5,884 bases of DNA from Neisseriales bacterium. Its GTDB lineage: Bacteria > Pseudomonadota > Gammaproteobacteria > Burkholderiales > UBA11063. Positions 1 to 5,884 of the stretch are shown piece after piece (positions within the stretch are counted from its first letter, which is position 1; the number at the start of each line of letters is the position of its first letter). The stretch covers positions 1-5,884 of the forward strand of contig SSGY01000158.1 of assembly GCA_008017145.1 (NCBI GenBank), in the 5' to 3' direction. The notes beneath the pieces are model-generated. The model was given only the letters and a program-made list of their open reading frames with translations, did not search any database and was not told the DNA's origin. A program made the translations under genes and the position numbers.

Positions 1-738
<738 letters not shown>

Positions 739-762
739 TTAATTAATATATTTACGACTTAT

Positions 763-1053
763 TTACGCTACGATTGCCAAAATATCGTCTTCACGCATTA
801 CCAAAACTTCTTTACCGTCTAATTTTACTGCTTGACCAGAGTATTTACCAAACAACACGCGATCACCAGCTTTTACACACAAAGGGTGGCGCGTACCATT
901 GTCAAGTAATTTACCCTCGCCAACTGCAACTACTACACCCATATCAGGTTTTTCTGCTGCTGCACCTGGTAACACAATTCCTGAAGCTGTTTTTTCTTCA
1001 GCTTCAACACGTTCTACAACTACACGATCATGCAAAGGCTTAATTGTTGCCAT
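763..1053 (-). CDS. groES: Co-chaperonin GroES (HSP10)
   Basis: A heptameric lid that caps the GroEL cylinder and helps to create the closed folding chamber in the cytoplasm. It is 96 residues long, the usual size. The N-terminus [22 protein letters not shown] is the family signature, given here in full at 22 residues only as positions 4-25, with PLHDRV at 6-11 as its core. The mobile loop follows, carrying the GroEL-contacting I26-V27-L28 triplet. The beta-barrel core includes [11 protein letters not shown], and the C-terminus ends EDDILAIVA. The ATG (1051-1053) is preceded by AAGGAG at 1062-1067, 8 nt away. It is the first gene of the groES-groEL operon and has its own upstream heat-shock-like promoter. 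The sequence resembles betaproteobacterial GroES proteins as I remember them. No anomalies were seen. Confidence 0.98.
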   Translation of the reverse strand: MATIKPLHDRVVVERVEAEEKTASGIVLPGAAAEKPDMGVVVAVGEGKLLDNGTRHPLCVKAGDRVLFGKYSGQAVKLDGKEVLVMREDDILAIVA

Positions 1054-1116
1054 GAGTTAAACTCCTTTTACTCTAAAAAGTTAATTAACAAAATATATGT
1101 TTTATTGATATTGGGG

Positions 1117-1147
1117 TATATAAGACAGATTGAGTATATTTCAAGGG
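1117..1147 (-). promoter_or_regulatory. Putative heat-shock (sigma-32-type) promoter of groES-groEL
   Basis: On the minus strand, CCCTTGAAA at 1147-1139 is an excellent match to the sigma-32 -35 element. After 13 nt comes TCTTATATA (1125-1117). It matches the E. coli -10 consensus CCCCATNTA only partly, but fits the CYTATNT form that I recall for alphaproteobacterial RpoH promoters. The same DNA can also be read as a sigma-70 promoter: TTGAAA (1144-1139), 16 nt, TATATA (1122-1117). Initiation would fall near 1110, leaving a 5' leader of about 55 nt. No CIRCE (HrcA) inverted repeat was found between here and groES. The location upstream of groES makes the role convincing; which sigma factor uses it is inference. 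Confidence 0.65.
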
Positions 1148-1247
1148 CTAGATATAAAAATAATCAATATTTTCACAAATAACTTTCATCAAGAGATTGT
1201 AAAGCTTAACTTTCGAACTTAAAATTTATCATGCTATTCATTTAGTA

Positions 1248-1259
1248 TACATGCATGTA
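1248..1259. other. 12-bp perfect palindrome in the groES upstream region
   Basis: TACATGCATGTA is a perfect 12-bp palindrome in the AT-rich spacer between the lipoprotein terminator and the groES promoter, about 100 nt upstream of the -35 element. It could be a dimeric regulator site, but no known operator is recognised and it may be chance. The rest of 1148-1289 shows no gene, RNA or repeat that I can support. Confidence 0.2.
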
Positions 1260-1289
1260 ATTAACAAATCTAGTGCTATATGAAAAAGT

Positions 1290-1326
1290 AAAACAGCGGT
1301 CATTTTCCAAATGATACCGCTGTTTT
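1290..1326 (-). terminator. Rho-independent terminator after the lipoprotein gene, possibly bidirectional
   Basis: AAAACAGCGGT (1290-1300) pairs perfectly with ACCGCTGTTTT (1316-1326), an 11-bp stem. Inside it, CATTT (1301-1305) pairs with AAATG (1309-1313) around a 3-nt loop, leaving a 2-nt bulge at 1314-1315. Read on the minus strand, the stem ends in TTTT followed by ACTTTTT. The plus strand has TTTTT at 1323-1327, so it could work both ways. It lies 27 nt past the lipoprotein stop codon and separates that gene from the groES promoter. Confidence 0.85.
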
Positions 1327-1352
1327 TAAGGTACTACATTGATTGGCAAACC

Positions 1353-3545
1353 CTAAGGCTGATACGACCACACTCCACCATAAGCGGTTCCAGCCGTTGC
1401 ACCACCAGCATAAATATTACCAGCTTCACCCTGCAAAATTGAAACAAAGGCACTTGCTGAGGTAACATTACTACCTAGCTGTGACCAGCTGCTGCCATTC
1501 CACATCCATAAAGCACCGGAACTTGCCCCGGTCGTTTGACCTCCGGCATAAATATTCCCTGCCAAATCCTGCACAATTGAACCAAAACTTGAGACAGTGC
1601 TGACATTAGTACCAAGTTGTGACCAACTAGTTCCGTTCCACTTCCAGACACATCCGCGTGTATTAAAAATCCCAGACGAAGTTCCCGCGGCATAAATGTT
1701 TCCAGAGGCATCTCTTATAATAGACCGAAACAGGTTGACCGCGCTGATGCTAGTGCCTAGTTGTGACCAACTAACTCCATTCCATTTCCAGACACCGCCA
1801 CCGCCAGTTACTGCTGATCCAGCTGCATAGATATTATTTAGATCATCTCGGATTATTGAAGTAAAAACAAGCGCTGATTCAACATTTCCTCCACCGAGCT
1901 CAGACCAGCTAGTTCCATCCCACTTCCAAACACCTGCATTTTGTGGACCGCTTGGCGATGCTTGCGTACCAGCATATATATTTCCTGCTTCATCCTGAAT
2001 AATCGAGCTGAGTTGATATGCAGAAGTAATATCCCCACCAAGCTGAGACCAACTGCTGCCATTCCACACCCATAGGCCGCCATTACTATTTACTGTTCTT
2101 CCACCAGCATAAATATAACCCGACTGGCTATTTCTGATAATGGAGCCAAATGAAACCGAGGAAGTAACATTCCCGCCAAGTTGCGACCAAGCACTCCCAT
2201 TCCATTCCCAAGCACCTCCAGTCATATTTGGGGTATATCCTCCTGCATAAATATTACCAGCGCCATCCTGAATAATTGACGTAAAGTAGCCTGATGACTG
2301 AACACTTTCACCAACCTGCGACCACCCCGGCGTTGGTGCAGGGTTTGGCCATAAACTGTCTGAGCTGCTTGCACTAATATTCGTGCTCGCATCTATTTTC
2401 CCATTATTGTAACTTTCATTTATAACGAATGACGCATTCTGTGGCGAGGATGGATTCGTTAACGATACCGTATAACTGCTTGTGCTTTCTATTGGCACAT
2501 CAGCTTCTAATTCTCGATTATTACTTCTTCCTACCAGTGAAGATAATGATGGTTGTGTTACCGTTGCTACCGATGGATTACTACTACTCACCACATAAGC
2601 TGTTGCTGCCACACTTCCTATATTTGCCACTGCAACCGTCTGGTTTGCATTCGCTGAACTCAACCCTACCGATGAAGGATAATTATATAATATAGCTTGA
2701 TTACTTACCGTAGTTAACGTGTTTAATATTGCTGATGTTGCTGTATTGCTCACTGTTCCATCTGATGCAATTTCCTTCATCTGTAATTTAAATAACAAAG
2801 GCTTATTCTCTTGCGGTGCTGGAATACTTATACTAAAGCTGTCCCCTTGACTAAGATTCACTGCACCTGCCCCAAGATTACTACTTATTATCTTCTGCAA
2901 GGCTAATGGCTGGTTATTTTCATCCAGCAATAATGCGTTATTATATATTCCTGTATTATTTGACAATAACGTTCCTACCACTACAATTGAGGTTATATTA
3001 TTACTTATTACCGGATAATAGCTTAACTTAATTCCATTGATTCCGACGGTTGTCGTTGTCCCAACCGTATTTATTCCAATAGGAGCTTTTGCCAGTATTT
3101 TCGAAGTTGTCGACAAACTTTGTTTTACTTGGCTTAACAGCTCACTGCTATTACTTGCTCCGAGCACAAAGCTGCCGCCAAATGCTCCTGACTCTAAATT
3201 CAATTTTAATACACAGCTACTCAGTGACTCTATTACCGCACAACTTTCGGCACTGCTACTGTCTATACTAACTTTTGAAGCCCCACCTACTACCGAATTA
3301 AGACTGTAGTTTATACTCTCTACGCTCCTGCTTTCATCAGTATTGCTAACTACTATGTAGCCATTACCTGAGGTATTCTGGAAACTTGCGAGTTCATAAG
3401 GCTGGGTAAATACCAAAGAAGATACATTTCCTGCTGGTGTAGTAGTATTATTACTTTCGCTATTAATGTTGCCACTATTACTACACGCTGCAAGTGTGCT
3501 GACTAGTAACAACACGTACAAGTTATTGATACATTTTCTTTGCAT
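1353..3545 (-). CDS. Predicted outer-membrane lipoprotein with Ser/Asn-rich stalk and seven-repeat beta-propeller
   Basis: I do not recognise this as a named gene, and its function is unknown. Residues 1-21 form a type II signal peptide (MQRK, a hydrophobic core, then lipobox LAAC with lipidated Cys21). Ser at +2 rather than Asp favours outer-membrane sorting by the E. coli rule. Residues 22-398 are rich in Ser, Asn, Thr and Val, suggesting beta-sandwich modules. One such module has a C102/C111 pair in a C-x8-C pattern. Residues 399-407 (WPNPAPTPG) form a proline-rich linker. Residues 408-730 are seven tandem repeats of 44-48 residues. Their core is SIIxDxxGNIYAGG, then a Gly-rich loop, then VWKWNGSSWSQLG. 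The last repeat ends GGVWSYQP, consistent with ring closure against the first WSQVG strand. The ATG (3543-3545) has GAGGT at 3555-3551. Seven repeats fit a seven-bladed propeller, probably used for surface binding. Other substrate-binding or adhesin roles remain open. Confidence 0.9.
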   Translation of the reverse strand: MQRKCINNLYVLLLVSTLAACSNSGNINSESNNTTTPAGNVSSLVFTQPYELASFQNTSGNGYIVVSNTDESRSVESINYSLNSVVGGASKVSIDSSSAESCAVIESLSSCVLKLNLESGAFGGSFVLGASNSSELLSQVKQSLSTTSKILAKAPIGINTVGTTTTVGINGIKLSYYPVISNNITSIVVVGTLLSNNTGIYNNALLLDENNQPLALQKIISSNLGAGAVNLSQGDSFSISIPAPQENKPLLFKLQMKEIASDGTVSNTATSAILNTLTTVSNQAILYNYPSSVGLSSANANQTVAVANIGSVAATAYVVSSSNPSVATVTQPSLSSLVGRSNNRELEADVPIESTSSYTVSLTNPSSPQNASFVINESYNNGKIDASTNISASSSDSLWPNPAPTPGWSQVGESVQSSGYFTSIIQDGAGNIYAGGYTPNMTGGAWEWNGSAWSQLGGNVTSSVSFGSIIRNSQSGYIYAGGRTVNSNGGLWVWNGSSWSQLGGDITSAYQLSSIIQDEAGNIYAGTQASPSGPQNAGVWKWDGTSWSELGGGNVESALVFTSIIRDDLNNIYAAGSAVTGGGGVWKWNGVSWSQLGTSISAVNLFRSIIRDASGNIYAAGTSSGIFNTRGCVWKWNGTSWSQLGTNVSTVSSFGSIVQDLAGNIYAGGQTTGASSGALWMWNGSSWSQLGSNVTSASAFVSILQGEAGNIYAGGATAGTAYGGVWSYQP
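1356..2324 (-). repeat. Seven tandem in-frame repeats (propeller blades) within the lipoprotein gene
   Basis: Taking each unit to start at its WSQLG-like tryptophan, the blades are 2324-2190 (45 aa), 2189-2052 (46), 2051-1908 (48), 1907-1770 (46), 1769-1626 (48), 1625-1488 (46) and 1487-1356 (44). The SII(Q/R)D and NIYAGG cores and the WNG(S/T)SWSQLG junction recur with little change, while the Gly-rich loop before VWKW varies in length and sequence. Similarity persists in the DNA: 1477-1510 and 2041-2074 agree at 31 of 34 positions, and 1616-1650 and 1760-1794 agree at 31 of 35. Sampled lines here are 47-48% G+C, well above the flanks. The repeat resembles the WNGSSWSALG / GNLYAGG-type repeats that I recall from other bacterial surface proteins. 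Confidence 0.93.
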
Positions 3546-3550
3546 AGTTT

Positions 3551-3555
3551 ACCTC
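3551..3555 (-). promoter_or_regulatory. Ribosome binding site fixing the lipoprotein start
   Basis: GAGGT lies 5-6 nt before the ATG at 3545-3543. Starting here gives an N-terminus with basic residues, a hydrophobic core and a correctly placed lipobox at residues 18-21. Any later start would delete the signal peptide. Confidence 0.7.
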
Positions 3556-3592
3556 ATTATTTTTTAGTTGATATATTTTAACATGCTATGCA

Positions 3593-3620
3593 ATTATAAT
3601 TTCCATCCTTTTTGGATAAA
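3593..3620 (-). promoter_or_regulatory. Candidate sigma-70 promoter of the lipoprotein gene
   Basis: On the minus strand there is a perfect TATAAT at 3598-3593, about 48 nt before the ATG. The best -35 is TTTATC at 3620-3615 with a 16-nt spacer, matching only 3 of 6 consensus positions and overlapping the small hairpin. The local DNA is very AT-rich, so a chance TATAAT is quite possible. The 92-nt gap, the longest after the pth-msrC-MFS cluster, makes a separate promoter reasonable. Confidence 0.35.
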
Positions 3621-3634
3621 TAAGGCGCTTATTT
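3618..3634 (-). other. Small hairpin just after the MFS gene stop; possible weak terminator or processing site
   Basis: AAATAAG (3618-3624) and CTTATTT (3628-3634) form a 7-bp stem with a 3-nt loop, starting 3 nt past the MFS stop codon. A second tiny stem, ATCC/GGAT with a 5-nt loop, follows at 3605-3617. There is only one G-C pair in the first stem and no U-run after it in the minus direction, so efficient termination is doubtful. Some readthrough from the upstream cluster into the lipoprotein gene is likely. Confidence 0.3.
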
Positions 3635-3637
3635 TAA

Positions 3638-4816
3638 CTACTGTCTATCCACTTTAATCGCAAACAAACTTGTCATAAAAATACAAATAATTATCATAAA
3701 ACCAGCTAATGGCAAAGTTGAATTTACATGAAATAAACTAATTAGGGCGGAAAAAACAGCAGCCACAAAGACCTGAACCGAACTATATAGAGCTGAAGCA
3801 ACTCCAACGCTTTTACCAACCGATGAAAAAGCTTGTGCGCTACTATTTGCAAACAATGCACTACTCGATAAATAAATCAATACCACTAAAATAACTAAAC
3901 TCCAATAAGTCAGTGGAATCAGTGTCGCGATTAATAAACAATAAATAGCGGTCACCCACATTAAAACAACACCATTACGAATTAATTTATCCATATGAAA
4001 ATGTTGTAACAATCGACCATTGGTAAAAGTACCAAGCATATAAACAAAAGACAAACCCAGAGTGGTTGTACCAAATTCAGTTGGTGATATGCCGACTTTA
4101 TTTTCAAACAAGAAGCTAGCAACTGCCAGATAGGACATTAGTACCGCATAAGTTAACGCGGAAAACATGTTGTATTTAAAGAACGTTTTATCTTTTATTA
4201 CATCATATGCTGAATGTAAAATCCTACCCAGATTTAATTGCTCATTTAGCGCGGTGTTACTGTCATCTTTAAATTGACAACTGATATAGATGGCAAATAG
4301 ATTATAACAAAGTAGGATACCAAAAATAGGACGCCAGCCAAAATACTGCTGGAGAAATCCACCAAAAAAAGGCGATACATCGATCACCAAGACCGTAATT
4401 ACCGCCAAATTGGAAGCAAATTTGGCTAATTCAACACCACTCATCCGATCCCGTAAGATAGCGCGGCTCAAACTGCCAACACCACTAAAGCCAAGCCCCT
4501 GAATCAGCCGACCGATAATTAAAATATAAATATTCGGCGCTACTACGCACATTAAAGTACCAACTGAACTTATGCTGGTTGAAAGAATTAAAATCTTACG
4601 CCGACCAAAATAGTCCGAGATATAACCAAAAAATATTCCCGGCACTGCCATACCAAATAAAAATACCGCGATTGATAATTGCGTAAGACTATTGCTAATC
4701 GAAAAATCATGACTGATATACGGCAATGACGGAATGTATATCTCTGCTGCAATTTGCCCGATAGTACTGGTTACAATAATAAACAAGAGAAATTTATATC
4801 TACTTTGATCACTCAC
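3638..4816 (-). CDS. MFS multidrug efflux antiporter, DHA1 family (Bcr/CflA-EmrD-like)
   Basis: An inner-membrane drug/proton antiporter is predicted; the substrate cannot be read from the sequence. At 392 residues with about 12 hydrophobic segments (roughly 8-28, 46-66, 75-93, 97-118, 134-153, 161-180, 215-238, 249-266, 281-301, 304-325, 338-362, 368-386), it has the standard size. TM1 carries AAEIYIPSLP (23-32), the Bcr/CflA motif usually written with Asp where Glu25 stands here. MFS motif A is GYISDYFGRRK (64-74). GRLIQGLGFSGVGSLSRAILRD (102-123) has the R-x3-GLG core of TM4. The TM5 antiporter region reads SPFFGG (148-153) followed by GWRPIF. The start is GTG (4816-4814), 7 nt after the msrC stop, with only a weak GAG as ribosome site, so translation probably depends on coupling. 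The next Met is residue 56, too late for TM1. bcr and emrD are both possible names, so none is assigned. Confidence 0.9.
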   Translation of the reverse strand: MSDQSRYKFLLFIIVTSTIGQIAAEIYIPSLPYISHDFSISNSLTQLSIAVFLFGMAVPGIFFGYISDYFGRRKILILSTSISSVGTLMCVVAPNIYILIIGRLIQGLGFSGVGSLSRAILRDRMSGVELAKFASNLAVITVLVIDVSPFFGGFLQQYFGWRPIFGILLCYNLFAIYISCQFKDDSNTALNEQLNLGRILHSAYDVIKDKTFFKYNMFSALTYAVLMSYLAVASFLFENKVGISPTEFGTTTLGLSFVYMLGTFTNGRLLQHFHMDKLIRNGVVLMWVTAIYCLLIATLIPLTYWSLVILVVLIYLSSSALFANSSAQAFSSVGKSVGVASALYSSVQVFVAAVFSALISLFHVNSTLPLAGFMIIICIFMTSLFAIKVDRQ

Positions 4817-4823
4817 AACTTAC

Positions 4824-5297
4824 TCAATTAATTAATTTTATTATTTTTGCTAAATATTTGGCATCGATATCATCAAATTGATTTAACATTTCACTGTCAA
4901 CATCCAATACCGCGATGATTTCGCCAAGAGTATTTCTTACTGGTAAAACAATTTCAGATTTCGATAATGAACTGCAGGCAATATGTCCGGGAAATTGCTC
5001 AACATCGGGAACTAACTGAATTGCACCACTTTGCCATGCAGTACCACAAACCCCTTTGCCTTTATTAATCCGCGTGCAGGCAATCGACCCCTGAAATGGA
5101 CCTAGCACCAGCTGTTCACCACGCACAATATAAAAACCAACCCACAGCCAGTTAAATGTCATTTGTAGTGCAGCAACCATATTTGCCATGTTCGCAATTA
5201 GATCATCTTCACCACTTAATAATCCTTCAATCTGCGGTAACAACTCCCGATAACGTTGCTCTTTATCACCAGTTGAAATAATTAATTCTTCTGCCAT
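4824..5297 (-). CDS. msrC: Free methionine-(R)-sulfoxide reductase (GAF domain)
   Basis: Cytosolic enzyme that reduces free methionine-R-sulfoxide to methionine, using cysteine chemistry and normally thioredoxin for recycling. The 157 residues make one GAF domain. The three family cysteines are present as C74, C84 and C108 in IACTRINKGKGVCGTAW and HIACSS. Their spacing of 10 and 24 equals that of Cys84, Cys94 and Cys118 in E. coli MsrC. Other family features are NWLWVGFYIV (49-58), LGPFQG (65-70), SEIVLPV (114-120) and the AVLDVDSE strand (129-136). The ATG at 5297-5295 is preceded by AAGGTG (5308-5303), which overlaps the pth stop codon and implies coupling to pth. The MFS gene starts 7 nt after its stop. 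The intact cysteine triad makes a non-catalytic GAF regulator unlikely. Confidence 0.94.
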   Translation of the reverse strand: MAEELIISTGDKEQRYRELLPQIEGLLSGEDDLIANMANMVAALQMTFNWLWVGFYIVRGEQLVLGPFQGSIACTRINKGKGVCGTAWQSGAIQLVPDVEQFPGHIACSSLSKSEIVLPVRNTLGEIIAVLDVDSEMLNQFDDIDAKYLAKIIKLIN

Positions 5298-5302
5298 AAT
5301 TA

Positions 5303-5309
5303 CACCTTA
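5303..5309 (-). promoter_or_regulatory. msrC ribosome site overlapping the pth stop codon
   Basis: The minus strand reads TAAGGTG, so the last two bases of the pth TAA are also the first two of the AAGGTG site for msrC. The site is 5 nt before the msrC ATG. Ribosomes finishing pth arrive on the msrC initiation region, a typical layout for translational coupling. Confidence 0.6.
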
Positions 5310-5876
5310 TTTAGTATGTAGAATTTTTTGCGCATTGGCAAAATCACTATTGATTAAAGCCTCACTGACACTAAGCACTTTATCAATATTCCGTTCAATC
5401 TCTATTTTATCGTCAAGTGTTGGATTATTTAAAACATAGCCCGCAACTTTGCTTGCATCTCCCGGGTGTCCAATACCGATACGCACTCGCCAATAGTTTT
5501 TACCGATTACCCGATCAATATCTTTAAGACCATTATGCCCACCATTACCACCACCTTGTTTTAGTTTGGTAGTTCCTGGTTTAAAATCCAGCTCATCGTG
5601 CACCACCAAGATTTCTTCAGATTGAATTTTGTAAAAATTGGCTAAAGTATGAACTGATTTACCCGATAAGTTCATATAGGTTTGTGGCTTAAGTAAGAAT
5701 AAATCTTGTTGTCCAATTTTAATCTTAGCCAATTCCGCAAAATATTTGCTCTCCAAGCTAAATGTCGCACCAAGCTTGCGCGCCCAAGCTTCTACACACC
5801 AAAATCCGGCATTATGTCTGGTATCTGCATACTCACGCCCGGGATTTCCCAAACCAACAATAAGTCTAATCATCAT
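5307..5876 (-). CDS. pth: Peptidyl-tRNA hydrolase
   Basis: Cytosolic enzyme that cleaves the ester bond of peptidyl-tRNAs released early from ribosomes, so that the tRNA can be reused; usually essential. The 189 residues are close to the family's 190-195. Motifs are VGLGNPG (7-13), TRHNAG with catalytic His21 (19-24), TYMNLSGK (67-74), HDELDFKPG (93-101), GGNGGHNGLKD (109-119) and RIGIGHPG (132-139). Asn11, His21, Asn69, Asp94 and Asn115 sit exactly where the E. coli functional residues lie when Met is counted, so the enzyme should be active. The gene begins ATGATG (5876-5871). TAGGT at 5884-5880 is only 4 nt from the first ATG but 7 nt from the second, so the true start may be 5873 (188 aa). 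It is the first visible gene of the pth-msrC-MFS cluster; any upstream gene or promoter is beyond the window. Confidence 0.97.
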   Translation of the reverse strand: MMIRLIVGLGNPGREYADTRHNAGFWCVEAWARKLGATFSLESKYFAELAKIKIGQQDLFLLKPQTYMNLSGKSVHTLANFYKIQSEEILVVHDELDFKPGTTKLKQGGGNGGHNGLKDIDRVIGKNYWRVRIGIGHPGDASKVAGYVLNNPTLDDKIEIERNIDKVLSVSEALINSDFANAQKILHTK

Positions 5877-5884
5877 TTTACCTA

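Noticed and set aside
774..1043. 89-codon plus-strand frame, Leu/His/Gln-rich
   Set aside because: It is fully antisense to groES and its composition is just the complement of groES codons.
1108..1116. CCCCAATAT on the minus strand as the sigma-32 -10 element
   Set aside because: It resembles CCCCATNT, but is 22 nt from CTTGAAA, about nine too many for this promoter class. TCTTATATA at 13 nt fits the spacing.
1054..1352. CIRCE (HrcA) operator upstream of groES
   Set aside because: No TTAGCACTC...GAGTGCTAA inverted repeat is present. The nearest look-alike, TAGTGCTA at 1271-1278, has no partner arm.
1475..2083. Alternative minus-strand open frames of 76-78 codons (1475-1711 and 1853-2083)
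   Set aside because: They are out-of-frame readings of the blade repeats. The DNA periodicity keeps other frames open by chance, and their products lack domains.
1356..2324. Repeat array considered as CRISPR or another non-coding tandem repeat
   Set aside because: Units are in frame, vary in length by whole codons and keep protein motifs. They are coding domain repeats, not direct repeats with unique spacers.
2429..3309. Plus-strand frames of 60-90 codons opposite the lipoprotein stalk
   Set aside because: They are antisense to a well-supported long gene, and I saw no clear reason to favour them over it.

Overview
The window looks like chromosomal sequence from a low-GC betaproteobacterium, possibly of the Neisseriales. 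Hand-counted 60-base samples fall mostly between about 27% and 42% G+C outside one repeat region. The GroES and GroEL sequences carry runs I associate with Betaproteobacteria, such as [21 protein letters not shown] in GroES (read in pieces) and [18 protein letters not shown] in GroEL. The lineage is inferred from remembered sequences, not from a search.

Every supported gene lies on the minus strand, so transcription runs from position 5884 toward 1. First comes a tight three-gene cluster: pth (peptidyl-tRNA hydrolase), msrC (free methionine-(R)-sulfoxide reductase, GAF fold) and a 12-TM drug/proton antiporter of the MFS DHA1 (Bcr/CflA-EmrD-like) type. Gaps of 9 and 7 nt suggest one transcript with coupled translation. 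A 92-nt gap with a small hairpin and a candidate promoter separates this cluster from a 730-residue lipoprotein gene. The gene encodes a type II signal peptide, a Ser/Asn-rich stalk-like region and seven tandem repeats of 44-48 residues that probably form a seven-bladed beta-propeller. A strong hairpin terminator (1290-1326) follows it.

After the terminator comes the groES-groEL chaperonin operon, preceded by a heat-shock-like promoter (about 1147-1117). groEL is cut off by the window edge after 236 codons, inside the apical domain. The remaining non-coding sequence (about 1148-1289) is AT-rich and holds only a 12-bp palindrome.

Most of the window is housekeeping: translation recycling, methionine-oxide repair and protein folding. 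The accessory element, and the only part that may be undescribed, is the propeller lipoprotein. Its repeat DNA is clearly richer in G+C (47-48% in four sampled lines) than its surroundings, and its repeats are alike at the DNA level. No mobile element, CRISPR array, tRNA or rRNA was seen.
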